Source: Linyphia triangularis (lineage: Eukaryota > Arthropoda > Arachnida > Araneae > Linyphiidae). From it: a DNA stretch of 64,000 bases. The stretch covers positions 98,687,792 through 98,751,791 of the forward strand of contig OZ021724.1 in the NCBI GenBank assembly GCA_963978545.1, in the 5' to 3' direction. The stretch's first letter is position 1. Every line of letters begins with the position of its first letter. Shown here piece by piece: positions 23,675-35,393 of the stretch. The position numbers and the translations under genes are program-made. The notes beneath the pieces are model-generated. The model had not been told where the DNA came from, searched no databases, and saw only the letters and a program-made list of their open reading frames with translations.

Positions 23675-24671
23675 TAATAGATATAGCTTTTTTCTTATGT
23701 AAGATGAAAAATATTGACGAAATGCATGATGCATTCGTATTATAAAACTATTTTATTATTTATTAATAAAAAGGATTTTTAACACTGCATAAGCTTTTAG
23801 TTTTTTGGTCACTATTTTGCTAATTATTTGTACTTTTTAAAACCAAAATGATAATCTTTTTCAGCATAAAATTTTCTGTAATTTGATACCACACATGACT
23901 TTTTATGATTTTTACAAAAAAAATCCAAGATGGCGGCCAAAAAACGCATTTTGCACGCTCAGATTTTTCTAGACTTTTAGTATGTCAAAAAGATATCCTC
24001 CACGAGCTCAAAAATTCAATCGCCGCTTCTGTGGGAATTAGTTCCACCCAAAAACCTATATCTCCTGTACTAAGAGGGTGTGTTAAGTCTCCATTCGGAG
24101 TCTAAAAACAAGAAGCTTTAACATCAATCCAAGCAATGCGCATTGCCATGGCAACGAATCAGCCAATCAGCGATGCGTTGCGTTGCCGTCAAATGTAGTT
24201 CCAACCGAAACTACTGGGGGCGCTGGTTTCTATGGCGCTTTCAATATAGAAAATCCTTAATGGTAATCCAATCAGAGTGTCATATCTATAAGTGTCTTTA
24301 ATCTATGAGCTGAGCGGTTCATTTTGAGTGATTATCACCTACAAGATGAAGTATCTAAAACCAAAACTATTTTATAGTGGAGAGATTATCCCACATCACA
24401 TAAACATTTGTTTTTGAAAAAATATGGAAAACAACATTTGAAAAAATAACATTTCAAATTATATTTCCAAATAAAACTTTTTTTAATTGCTTGAAGAACA
24501 ACCTCCACAGTTCTATAGTTCTCTCGGTCTGCAACTAGTAGCACACCGCTTTATGTTCGTATAGTACACGAGGCCTTACGATTCAGAATAAAGTTCGACT
24601 TCCAATTTATTTAATTGTATTGATGATAGAGAATAGAGACCATACGTCTGATTTTATCCAGCTAACAAGTT

Positions 24672-24871
24672 NNNNNNNNNNNNNNNNNNNNNNNNNNNNN
24701 NNNNNNNNNNNNNNNNNNNNNNNNNNNNNNNNNNNNNNNNNNNNNNNNNNNNNNNNNNNNNNNNNNNNNNNNNNNNNNNNNNNNNNNNNNNNNNNNNNNN
24801 NNNNNNNNNNNNNNNNNNNNNNNNNNNNNNNNNNNNNNNNNNNNNNNNNNNNNNNNNNNNNNNNNNNNNNN
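24672..24871. other. Assembly gap (200 N)
   Basis: Exactly 200 N bases, the look of a fixed-size scaffold gap. True length and content are unknown. Open frames through it are meaningless. Confidence 0.99.
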
Positions 24872-25073
24872 ATAACAATTGCGAGGGCATTTAGAAAAAT
24901 ATTATTCGAAGTTGAGGATGAGAATGAAGTAAAAAAAAATTGTCACTTGTCCTACTCTGGTATTCTCCAAAATAGAAATTACATAATTACATGAGAAGTT
25001 ATGGATTCAAAGAACATAGTAACGAAATGATTGAGTCAGTAACTATAAAAGATTCTATTCCGGGACACTCTTT

Positions 25074-26418
25074 AGAGGTATATATCGATACGACGATATT
25101 TGTATCGATATTTTAAAAAATATATCGATAGTAAAAATATCGATACAAGTCACCAATAATACGATATTTTCAAACATTTTTAGTTTTTTGATGATCGTTT
25201 TTTTAGTTCCATGTGTTTTTTCGACTTTCTTTATTCCCTTTTCAAAAACTACAAAACTAAAGTTTGAACTTGACTGTGAGACAGTTAAAATGGCACCTTA
25301 ACCAAAGAGATAACATTATGTATTGGAAAGATACGATCATTTATTAGTAGTCATTAACATAGCGCAGTTTCTGTTGCCAACGTGTGCCTGGAATTTGCAT
25401 CTAATTTTAAATATTAAAAACATCTATCAGCAAAATAAGCGGTAAACTACTTTTCAAAATATCTTCTTCAAAAATAAATGTGAATTTATGCATTGACATC
25501 CGAATGTATTTTATTTATTCTGATTGATAATATAATTTATTTATAAAAACAATTTTTATAATTTATTTATTAAAACAATTTTGGCATGAATTCTTGAAAA
25601 GTAGAAATTTGCCCCAAAAAACTTCGTTTCTGGCGAAATTGAAAATCAAATAAAAAAAAAAAATCATGTATAGCTGTATCGATATTTTTTGTTATGCAAC
25701 AATATAGTATTGATCAAAATAAATATCGATACTATATCGTTGCATAGAAAAAATATCGATATATCGATACATAATGTTATTTTTTTTTCCAATTTTGCCA
25801 AACATGAAGTTTTTCGGGGCACATTTCTACTTTTCATGAATTCATGCCACAATTGTTTTAATAAATAAATTATAAAAACAATTTTAGAAGTTAAATTATA
25901 AAAATTGTTTTAATAAATAAATTATAAAAATTATTTTAATAAATAAATTATATTATCAATCAGAATAAATAAAATCCATTTAGATGTCAATGCATAAATT
26001 CACATTTATTTTTAAAGAAGAAATATTGAAAAGTAGTTTACTGCTTATTTTGCTGATAGAGATATATTTAAAATTAGATGCAAATTCCAGGCACACGTTG
26101 GCCACAGAAACGGCGCTATGTTAATAAATGATCTTATCTTTCCATTACATTATGTTTTCTTTTTGGTTAAAGTGCCATTTTAACTGTCTCTCAGCCAAGT
26201 CCAAACTTCAGTTTGGAAGTTTTTGGAAAGGGAATAAAGGAAATCGAAAAAACACAAGGAACTACAAAACGATCATCAAAAAACTAAAAATGTTTGAAAA
26301 TATCGATATATCGGAGACTTGTATCGATATTTTTACTATCGATATTTCAAAAAATCAACAACAACAAAATCGATAAAAATATCGTCGTATCGATATATCT
26401 CCGACCTCTAGACCTCTA
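25074..26418. mobile_element. Palindromic dimer of an ATCGAT-rich MITE
   Basis: The element is flanked by ACACTCTTT on both sides (25065-25073, 26419-26427), an 8-9 bp duplication. It reads inward from both ends through repeated ATATCGATA motifs, an internal stretch shared with repeat A, and meets near 25730 at ATATAGTATTGATC / ATATCGATACTATATCG. A single half-unit with both ends exists at 58346-59025. No protein is encoded. Confidence 0.85.
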
Positions 26419-26429
26419 ACACTCTTTCG

Positions 26430-28240
26430 TCCAGAACGTTTACAGTTCTATTGAGATGGCTATGCCCAGATAACATACTTTTAATATCTAATTGGATTAC
26501 ACTCTATTAAAGGTGAACCGACGACGACCTTATAGAGCAATTCAAACGAAAGAAAGGTGATTTTAAAGACATTTCAAGTGTGGCGAAACTGTACAACACA
26601 AAAAAAATACCACTTACACAAGTAAATACAATTCAGTTTACACAAATTTGTCATAAAATTCAATTTACATTAAAATATACTTGATTCTAAATGAAACAAC
26701 TGACCAATAAAAAAATAAGTGAAATCTCAAGACGAAGGGAAAATGTAAAGGCAAGTTCAATATTGGACTGTTTTACAAAATACAGTTAAAATACTGAAAG
26801 CAGGTACAAAAATAAATGATGATCAAAAAAATATTAAAATATCTTCATTATTTTTTGAAATTGACCAGCAATACATTATTCATCTGTATTAAAAAGAAAA
26901 TATTTACTAATTGATGAAATACTCGCTTAAGCATAGAATGCCTAATTACCATATAGTATACTGTAATAACATATTATTAAAACATGCAAAATATGTTGCT
27001 ATTATTTAATAAAATGTTAATAATTTTGTATCACTTCTAATTCAGTAAGTAGAATTAATTTATTAATTTTTTTATTTGTTAATACATTTTTTAATAATTA
27101 TTGTACACGAAACAATAATCTTGTTTTCAAATTTTAATTAATTACAATTAAATTTGATTCAGTTGCATAACAAGTAGTTAGAATCTTGTAACTCAATAAC
27201 ATGAGTGAAACGTGGAAGATTTCGAATCCAAAATCATCAAGTTTAATAAACATTACAAGTTTTTAACAATATAATTTATATAATTAGTGTTCTACCAACA
27301 CGTTCTACACATAATAATAAGAAATATCTAAATATTTATAATAATTAAATCCTCGATTGTCATGTTTCATTACAAAAAACTTGAAACCCGAAACTAAAAA
27401 AAAAAAAATTGTCTGTTAGAACCTCATCAAATTACCTTGAATTAAAATAAAATTATTTGCTTTGAGATAGTTGTAACAACATTTAAAATTTTGCAACTTT
27501 TCCGAAACCGTTTGGCAAAAGAGACAAATTTTCAAATGCAAAAACCACTACATCATAGTATATATAAACCATCCAAGTTTAAATTACACTTTAACTGTGC
27601 ATTTAGTATTCTATAAGCATATGAATAAGTACAGAGAGTTTCGAAACATTTGTTTCTTTATTGTTCAAGTAATATTTAAACTTAACTTTGGGCCTCAATA
27701 ACTCAAAATAATGAAAATGGGACCTTGTCAAACCAATCGCGTGAATTTCATAATTCACTAAAAAAAAGCAGAATATTTTCCCTTTATACTGTTTATTTTT
27801 TAAAACTAAGATAACTTTATTTTCATTTAGTTGCTAATTTGTATACTAATTTATACCAAATATATGAGGAATATTAGTTTAATGAGCTATTTGAATATTT
27901 AATTCTTCAGAACGGATTAATATGTCAAAAAATAATAAAAAATATGTATAAATTTAAAGTAGGTTCAAAATAAGTGACAAAACAGTAAAAAGAATCGAAT
28001 AAAAAGTCATTACTTTTCGTACAACTAATTACTTTTATTTTCAACTTCTTTCACTTAAATACTTTTATTTAGAATTGAAAAATAATCTACATCTCTCTTT
28101 ATAAGAACATGTTACAAAGTAGTATATTATTTTATAGCATATAAAAAAAAAGCAATCGCCTCCATCCGAAACACAACACGCTCGTTCCCAAACAAGGAAT
28201 ACAACCACCACCCCAACCAGCGTGCGAAAAAGCATAAAAC
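26430..28240. other. Very AT-rich intergenic sequence, nothing identified
   Basis: About 1.8 kb upstream of gene 2 with no repeat boundary I can define and no coding frame. Confidence 0.5.
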
Positions 28241-28249
28241 ACCTGAACT

Positions 28250-29253
28250 TTCGACCAATCAGAGGCCTTTTCAACTCACCCCCTTCTCCCCACACACACC
28301 TGTTTAGCGTCCGCTTCCGAAACCGAGTCGACAGGTAGGTTGACTGCCATTGTCACTCGCCGAAACACCAGGGAAACCTCCTCCACACTGATAATTCCAT
28401 CACTGTTTAGTTAGTGATTGTGTCTCAACCAAGGATTAAAAGAAAGCGAAGCCCCGCCAAAAAAGAAAAAAGAGTTCTGTTTGTTTCTTACCAAGTTCGT
28501 CACAACAGGTGTTTGTCCACCTGACTGCTTTTTCCGAGTTGTGCCTTTGGTGAACTGTCTCCCGGTTATTCCTGTTTATAGTAGCACCCGTCGCTGTTTC
28601 AGATCGAAATAAGAAGCCACGAACTGGATTGTTTACACTGGTTTTTCTCTTCACCGGATATTTTTTGCAACGCTTCTCAAAGATTGTTACGCCGGGATTC
28701 GATTGTTTATGGTCTTTTAGAATCAAGGACTGCAGTGACCAATTTATTCTTTTTTTGTTTTTGAATTTGAAAGCGGGAAACTATAAAAAGTCCCGACAAT
28801 AGTGTGTTTTTGTTTTTAGAATTTGGAACGCTGTTGAAACTTTGTGTCTGTTTGGATCGCAGATTCTACAATTAGGATCACAAGACTTAGGAATTGCCGC
28901 CCTGTTTCTGGTCTTGGAATATAATTGTCATCAGCGAAAAAAATATAAGACTTCAGGGAAAAGTGATTCAAGAACGAATTGTCCCCATTATTTAGAATTA
29001 CCAACCCTCTTCTGAGATTGACGAGAATTCTCGGACAGACTCGTCTAAATTAAACGCATCCACCAACCAATCACCGGAAAAAGACGTACACATACAAAAA
29101 TGCCCCTCGTGAGAAAGAGCAGGAAGAAAGGATTCAGAAAATCTACATGCTGACTCTTGGAATAGAATCTAGCGCCCCATTTGCCGGCTGCGCCCCTGTA
29201 GCTATGACTGCAAATCGCGACAATTAAGTAAGTGGTCATCGAACCTTTGGAAT
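28250..29253 (+). promoter_or_regulatory. Candidate promoter and 5' UTR region of gene 2
   Basis: This stretch is clearly less AT-rich than its flanks and repeat-free. It has a CCAAT box (GACCAATCAGAGG at 28253), a strong donor CAG|GTAGGT at 28332, an acceptor-like TTTTGTTTTTAG at 28819, and a GTAAGT donor at 29227. These could bound non-coding 5' UTR exons before the ATG at 29254. The layout is inference from signals only; no transcript evidence exists. Confidence 0.4.
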
Positions 29254-29452
29254 ATGACGGTCGGCGGATGGTTGTGGCTGATTGTTGTGTTGTGCTGCAG
29301 GGGGGCGGTGGCAGAGAGTGGTGGCACTTGTTACCCCCCGGAAGGGGTGGCGGGAATTGTGGTGGCCACGATCATAGTGACACTCGTGGTGGCTGGATTA
29401 GGGGCTGGACTGGCTTGGAAATACTGGTGGACGCCCCGGCAAAAGGAAGAAG
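29254..29452 (+). CDS. Gene 2, first coding exon: signal peptide and membrane span
   Basis: Translation from ATG gives a signal peptide (residues 1-20, MTVGGWLWLIVVLCCRGAVA, cleavage predicted after A20). A very short outer segment with one cysteine (SGGTCYPPEG) follows, then one membrane helix (about 32-54, GIVVATIIVTLVVAGLGAGL) and a WKYWW aromatic/basic stop-transfer border. The exon ends in phase 1 at GAAG|GTGAGA. GC content, hydropathy and donor consensus all support a real exon. An acceptor-like GTGCTGCAG at 29300, paired with GTAAGT at 29227, could make an isoform without this ATG. The architecture resembles small single-span adaptor proteins; the family is not identified. Confidence 0.75.
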
Positions 29453-30268
29453 GTGAGATGGATTTTTTTAAATTTTTAGTTTAGAGGTGGTTTAATAATG
29501 TTTTTTTTTTTTGTTTTTTTTGTGAAATGGTAGATGAATAATTATATAGAATACATGTTAAATATGTATGAAAAATTATTAACCCTTTGCACTCCAGGCC
29601 TTTTTCACGCGGAGGAATCAGCAACTCGAGACATTTTAGGTTCGGCTGGTGTTTATGGATTTGCTTCATAGAAACTAAACACATTCATTGGCCTTCCATC
29701 GAATTTCCGCATCACACCTAATGGTCCTCTCGTGGTTTGGCATCAAATCGTGTGGCGTCTGAGAGGCTTCACTGGAGTGCAAAGGGTTAATAGAATTTAG
29801 TAAAGAAAATAGAAAATTTTATATATGTTAAAGGATAATTTGAAAACTAAAAATAATTAAAATATAGTTTTCGTAACAAAGATTGAAATAAAATAAGGAA
29901 ATTTAGATTAATAACATGTGTACAACGTTTATTAAAGTAAGAGTGCAATTAGTAATTATTAAAGTTGTTATATATCATCGTATTATTAAATGAACTAGCT
30001 GAATACCCGTGCTGCGCTACGAAATTTTACCATTAGCATTTTAGCGATCAAAAGACATTCATGTATTCTACACTTCAGACGTTTGCTCCCTTTTCGATCC
30101 CGACAAATTGATTTATCAAAATAGGAACTTTCCTTTGTTGACATTTTAAACGAACTTTATAATTGTGAATAGTAAACTGGAATAGTTTATTGTGTTTATG
30201 TTTGCTCTTAGTTCTAAATTTCAAAGTAGTAGCTGTATTGGAATTAAGTTAATTAGACATTAAGTTAA

Positions 30269-30984
30269 GGGGACTGTTAAGGCAAAAATTTCAAAATTTT
30301 CTATTTTTATATTTTAGTGGAAATATATAGCCTGCAATTCTATCTTTCAGTACATACCTTACTTTTGCTGATCCGAGAAGAATTAAGAATATTATTTGAG
30401 TTTTTGTAAGCGCGTATATCAGAAATCGTATGTATTTCAATTTCTTAAATTGCATTTTTCTCTTCATGTGTATTTTAAGATTTTTAGGGTATTCGATTTG
30501 TTCCTTGCGATTCAAAAGTTGATGTATTTTTTTTTAATTTGGAGATATTGTTTACTATACTATTTTGAACACAATTGTGCATGGATTTTGGAATCTGGTA
30601 TTTTTTTATTGTTTTACAGAAATTTTCGTAATGCTTCTATTTAAAAAGTTAACGTTTTTTGCCGTAATACCAAAGTTTTACTTTTAAATAATTAACCAAT
30701 GAGTCAAATTCAAAATCCATGCACAATTATGTCAATATATATTCAATAAGCTTGTACAAAAAAATTGAGACAGATTGCAAAAAATTTGAATCGCAAGGAG
30801 CGTTTTTAAAATTACGTAAAAAACGCTAAATTTTTCAATAAAAATTTAATTTCTTGAAAAAAAATCAATATAAATTTTTGAAATTTTAGATTGTGTTTCA
30901 TCTAATTGCTATTGAACCGCACAAAAAATTTCATGAATTTTAGACAAAAATTGAAGAATTTTTATTTTTGACTTAACAGTCCCC
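30269..30984. mobile_element. TTAA-target MITE nested in a Helitron
   Basis: It has inverted ends GGGGACTGTTAAG and CTTAACAGTCCCC, with TTAA at 30265-30268 and 30985-30988. The paralogous Helitron reads AAGTTAATCTTCGTATAG at 63233-63250 with a single TTAA, so the empty site is seen directly. It is 716 bp and non-coding. Confidence 0.9.
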
Positions 30985-31170
30985 TTAATCCTCGTATAGT
31001 TTCAATGTTGCGTCGTCTTTTCATCCCTTAAAAATTCGTTAATCGATATTGGAATGACTTATTTTTTTAACATTTGCAAAAAAATATCAGAAAAATGACT
31101 ACATTGGAAGAGGAACATTCGGATATCCCTCGTTTGGAACATTTAACCCCTTTTCGACCACTTAAAGTGT

Positions 31171-32440
31171 GTTAATCGAGATCGGAATAGTTTACTTTTT
31201 CTATTTTTACCATTGTTGATATTTGTGCCGATTTTCAGAGTTGTGACTATGTGGGAAGTAGGATTTTCGAATGTCCCCCGTTTGGAACGTTTAACCCCTT
31301 TTCGACCCCTTAAAGTGGGTTAATCGAGATCGGAATAGTTTACTTTTTCTATTTTTACCATTGTTGATATTTGTGCCGATTTTCAGAGTTGTGACTATGT
31401 GGGAAGTAGGATTTTCGAATGTCCCCCGTTTGGAACGTTTAACCCCTTTTCGACCCCTTAAAGTGTGTTAATCGAGATCGGAATAGTTTACTTTTTCTAT
31501 TTTTACCATTGTTGATATTTGTGCCGATTTTCAGAGTTGTGACTATGTGGGAAGTAGGATTTTCGAATGTCCCCCGTTTGGAACGTTTGACCCCTTTTCG
31601 ACCCCTTAAAGTGTGTTAATCGAGATCGGAATAGTTTACTTTTTCTATTTTTACCATTGTTGATATTTGTGCCGATTTTCAGCGTTGTGACTATGTGGGA
31701 AGTAGGATTTTCGAATGTCCCCCGTTTGGAACGTTTGACCCCTTTTCGACCCCTTAAAGTGTGTTAATCGAGATCGGAATAGTTTACTTTTTCTATTTTT
31801 ACCATTGTTGATATTTGTGCCGATTTTCAGAGTTGTGACTATGTGGGAAGTAGGATTTTCGAATGTCCCCCGTTTGGAACGTTTGACCCCTTTTCGACCC
31901 CTTAAAGTGTGTTAATCGAGATCGGAATAGTTTACTTTTTCTATTTTTACCATTGTTGATATTTGTGCCGATTTTCAGAGTTGTGACTATGTGGGAAGTA
32001 GGATTTTCGAATGTCCCCCGTTTGGAACGTTTGACCCCTTTTCGACCCCTTAAAGTGTGTTAATCGAGATCGGAATAGTTTACTTTTTCTATTTTTACCA
32101 TTGTTGATATTTGTGCCGATTTTCAGAGTTGTGACTATGTGGGAAGTAGGATTTTCGAATGTCCCCCGTTTGGAACGTTTGACCCCTTTTCGACCCCTTA
32201 AAGTGTGTTAATCGAGATCGGAATAGTTTACTTTTTCTATTTTTACCATTGTTGATATTTGTGCCGATTTTCAGAGTTGTGACTATGTGGGAAGTAGGAT
32301 TTTCGAATGTCCCCCGTTTGGAACGTTTGACCCCTTTTCGACCCCTTAAAGTGTGTTAATCAAGATCGGAATAGTTTACTTTTTCTATTTTTACCATTGT
32401 TGATATTTGTGCCGATTTTCAGAGTTGTGACTATGTGGGA
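31171..32440 (+). repeat. 148-bp tandem array, 8.6 units
   Basis: The start GTTAATCGAGATCGG recurs at 31171, 31319, 31467, 31615, 31763, 31911, 32059, 32207 and 32355, exactly 148 bases apart each time. Units are almost identical (isolated changes such as AACCCC/GACCCC, GTGGG/GTGTG, AGAG/AGCG), which indicates recent expansion or homogenisation. Confidence 0.97.
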
Positions 32441-32456
32441 AGTGGGAGAATTAGTG

Positions 32457-32508
32457 ATGAGTGAGTCAGTGAGTCAGTGAGTGAGTGAGTGAGTGAGTGA
32501 GTGAGGGC
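32457..32508 (+). repeat. GAGT microsatellite
   Basis: GAGTCAGT and then pure GAGT repeats, located just inside the Helitron 5' end. Confidence 0.9.
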
Positions 32509-33070
32509 TTTGCCTTATATATATAGAGATAAAAAATACTATTACTTAACAATATTACACTAATGAGTTAATTCTAAATAAATAATAATGCAATCTGTAA
32601 ATCCTAGATAATAAAAAATGGCGAGTCTCTAAATTGAAAAAATAATTGCAAAGAGATGCGTTGAAAATATTAAAAACGAGAAGTTGCATTTGTTTGTGTA
32701 TCCTAATATTTAGGAACAAAGTGTAGTAATATTTATTTATACTAATACTAAAGAAATAGTTGTTTTGAGAAATAATGTGAAATATAAATTGAGAAACTAA
32801 ACAAGGACGACTTGAGTTCTAAGTTTTAAAATAAGGTCACCCAACACTTTACTTTGTTATCTATAAATGCCACATCCATCTATGTACCAATACTAGCTGA
32901 ATATCCGCGCTGGAACTCCGAAATTTTACCATTTGCATTTTAATAATCAAAAGACATTCCTGCCTTTCTGATTTTTGACCCCATTTTAACCGCGGAAAAT
33001 TGATTTTTCAAAATTGGAGAACCTTACTTCATGTATGTTTGCCGGTGCAAATTTCAGGGCTATAATTTAT

Positions 33071-33248
33071 TGGTTGGCTGTTTTCAGATTATCTGGCGCC
33101 GTCAGCAACACGAGGGCTATAATGCGCCGAAACATTTGTCATTTGACAAGCGAACATACATTTACAAACACCCATGCCTTACACGGGACTCGGAACCCGC
33201 AACCTCGCGGTCTAGAAGCTAGCACGCTAACCACTATACAGTTTGGTC
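33071..33248 (-). mobile_element. tRNA-derived SINE, near full length
   Basis: On minus it runs CCGACCAAACTGTATAGTGG (A-box region), then the B box GGGTTCCGAGTCCC-type region, then the conserved body to GATAATCTGAAAACAGCC. It is flanked by AATTTATTGG on both sides, a 10-bp duplication. It lies head to head with the SINE at 33299. Confidence 0.8.
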
Positions 33249-33298
33249 GGAGTGAATTTATTGGAATTGGACCATTGGGATATTCCTAGTTTAGAACG

Positions 33299-33475
33299 GC
33301 CGACCAAACGGTATAGTGGTTAGCGTGCTAGCTTCTAGACCGCGAGGTTGCTGGTTCGAGTCCCGTGTTGGCATGGGTGTTTGTAAATGTATGTTGGTTT
33401 GTCTAATGACGAAAGTTTCGGCGCATTATAGCCCTCGTGTTGCTGACGGCGCCAGATAATCTGAAAACAACCAAC
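33299..33475 (+). mobile_element. tRNA-derived SINE, full length
   Basis: It starts GGCCGACCAAACGGTATAG, with A box TAGTGGTTAGCGTG and B box GGTTCGAGTCCC. The body ends CAGATAATCTGAAAACAACC. It is flanked by the 14-bp duplication CCTAGTTTAGAACG on both sides, which makes it independent of its inverted neighbour. Confidence 0.85.
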
Positions 33476-34314
33476 CTAGTTTAGAACGCTTCGACATCTT
33501 TTCGACTCTTTAAAATTAGTTAATTGGGATCAGAATATCTTACTTTTTCTATGCTTGCTTTTGTTGATATTTGCACCAAACTTCGGAATTGTGAGTAGTA
33601 CATTGGAAATGGGACATTTGAATATATATCCCTCATTTGGAAGGTTTCGATCCCTTAAAGTTGGTTAATTGACATGGAATACTTTTTCTATGCTTACCCT
33701 TGTTGAAATTTTTACAAAATATCAAAGTTGTGGGTATATAGAAAATGTGATAATTATAATATAAAGTTTCTTATAATTTTGTTTGTTTGGATAAAACGTG
33801 TAATTTTCGATGGAAAAAATATGCTCCCCAAATTCAATATTACTTAATTTAAAAAAAAAAAAATTCTAGGAAATAAATGTTTTTAAAAATCAAAATAAGC
33901 ATTTAAATGTAAAAAGCACTTACTATGGATTGTTGTTGACATGAAACAAACTGCACTCATAACAGGCAAGAAAGGGAGATAGTGTGCTTTGGGGAGTACA
34001 CAATTAGAAAACACTTTCTTAATTGTACGGAAACGCTACTAATCTACTTTCGCAAATGCTCCACAGACAACAAATCGCGTTTGTAGTTAAACAGTAAAGG
34101 AGGATCGTCATCATGTCACTGCTCCATAGACCTGATGTTTCATTTTTGGGAGCTCAATATCCTCCAAAATATTACTTTAAAACATATGAAATTTACTCAA
34201 AAGGTATAACAACAGTAGTAAAATATCATTAACAAAATTGAAAGGGAAATAACTGGTGTTTGTATTACCCTTCAAAAAAAATTTTAAGCAAAACTTGAAA
34301 AAAAAATTTAATAA

Positions 34315-34800
34315 TAAAGTAATAAAACCCATAGAAACAAAGTTTTTAATATAATTCCTTTATAATGCATTGCGAATTTTTATGCTAGTGTTTGCATATA
34401 ATTTTAAATATTAAAAACATCTTTATCAGCAAAATATGCAGTAAGTTACTTTTCAAAATTTATTTATTAAAACGAATGGGAATTGATGCATTTATATCCA
34501 AATATCTTTTATTTATTCGGATTAAAACAACTTTATTATTTATTTATTTTTTAAAACAATTTTGGCAACAGGAAAGAGTTTCTTCAAGGATCCGCTAAAT
34601 GCTATTCCAGTGCGATTGGATGACTGCAAGTTGATTTAAGTATTCCATATAAGCAACCTTTTAGTGACAGTGACAGCCCCCAAAATTTATAGAATGCATT
34701 GGCATCAAATCTATCTGCAAAGTTTCAGCCCGATTGGAGGACGGAAAGGGAGGATCGTCACTCGGATTATCAAGACAATAACGTTCTTTATATGCTTTTT
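34315..34800 (+). repeat. Interspersed repeat A, long copy
   Basis: It carries AACCCATAGAAACAAAG, CAGCAAAATATGCAG, GGCAACAGGAAAGAGTTTC and CAGTGACAGCCCC, then GAATGCATTGGCATC, in the order shared with 43955-44410 and 56866-57320 (both inverted). Confidence 0.75.
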
Positions 34801-35252
34801 CGGACCTCTAATGGTCGAAATTTAAACCGTCTGAGAACATCCCTAGGATTAAATTCTCGATATAGGTAGGACAAGCAGGACGATTACGTCCTTTATATCG
34901 TTACTTTAATGTCAAACAATAATATCTACATAGAGAACATTATCTACATAACTGTATCTAAGTACTGGAAAATCAAAGTCCTGTTTAACGTCTGATAACT
35001 ATAACTTAAGTGTCCACTTTTGTTACATTTTTAATTAAATGTAAACTGAGTTATTTGACATTAAATAGAATGTCATTTTTCCAGTACCTAACGAATGTTA
35101 TCTACAAAACTGATCAGGGGCGATAATATTGTAAAATATATAAGCAACGATATATGTTGATCTGGATAGCAACTATGTCTAAAACTTGTGAATTTTCACA
35201 TCAGGTCATCAAAAAAAGAACCATTAGAGACACGCTGAAGATCCCCCTTAAA

Positions 35253-35389
35253 GGGTTCGAGTCCCGTGTTAGGCATGGGTGTTTGTAAATGTATGTTGGC
35301 TTGTCTAATGACGAATGTTTCGGCGCATTATAGCCCTCGTGTTGCTGACGGCGCCAGATAATCTGAATACAACCAACCAACCAACCCTC
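35253..35389 (+). mobile_element. tRNA-derived SINE, 5'-truncated
   Basis: It begins inside the B box (TTCGAGTCCCGTG), has the complete body and an AACCAACCAACC tail. It sits at the left end of the TTAA element at 35394; CTTAAAGGG and CTTAAGGGG on its two sides look like the target duplication. Confidence 0.75.
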
Positions 35390-35393
35390 TTAA

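Larger units (their letters stand above)
21322..24072. mobile_element. 2.75-kb inverted duplication of a transposon 3' half
   Basis: The outer ends are TAGTACAGGAGATATAGG and its complement CCTATATCTCCTGTACTA. The arms span about 21322-22580 and 22744-24072 around a spacer of roughly 160 bases. Both arms carry the same degenerate protein sequence, on the minus strand at left and the plus strand at right. The spacer continues the left-arm coding frame upstream (RTKQSSVTVKFTES), so the left arm plus spacer is the more complete copy. The arms differ by scattered substitutions and small indels, so the palindrome is not new. Confidence 0.85.
29995..32529 (-). mobile_element. Helitron carrying a 148-bp satellite and a nested MITE
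   Basis: On + it begins CTAGCTGAATACCCGTGC after an A and ends TATATATAGAGA before a T. Read on the minus strand this is 5'-TC...CTAG-3', inserted between A and T. It holds a TTAA MITE (30269-30984), eight full 148-bp units (31171-32354) plus a partial ninth, and a GAGT microsatellite next to its 5' end. The related copy at 62967 lacks the MITE and has diverged units. Confidence 0.75.
32893..33740 (-). mobile_element. Decayed Helitron fragment split by two SINEs
   Basis: It starts CTAGCTGAATATCCGCGC after an A. After the SINE pair (33070-33475) it resumes with diverged 148-bp-type units (TTAATTGGGATCAGAATA; TTGTTGATATTTGCACC). The far end is not clear. Confidence 0.6.

Noticed and set aside
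24620..24994. Open frame of 124 codons across 24672-24871
   Set aside because: Most of it is the N gap.
29227..29300. A 74-base mini-intron in the gene 2 leader (GTAAGT to GTGCTGCAG)
   Set aside because: Signals fit, but it would remove the ATG and signal peptide that make a coherent protein; kept only as a possible isoform.
31171..32440. CRISPR-like array because of regular spacing
   Set aside because: The whole 148-bp unit is repeated with no unique spacers, and the genome is eukaryotic.
33299..33375. Possible genuine tRNA gene
   Set aside because: The A and B boxes are present, but the same head plus body occurs eight times with target duplications, and it does not fold into a clean cloverleaf with paired acceptor stem by eye. 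It is a SINE head.
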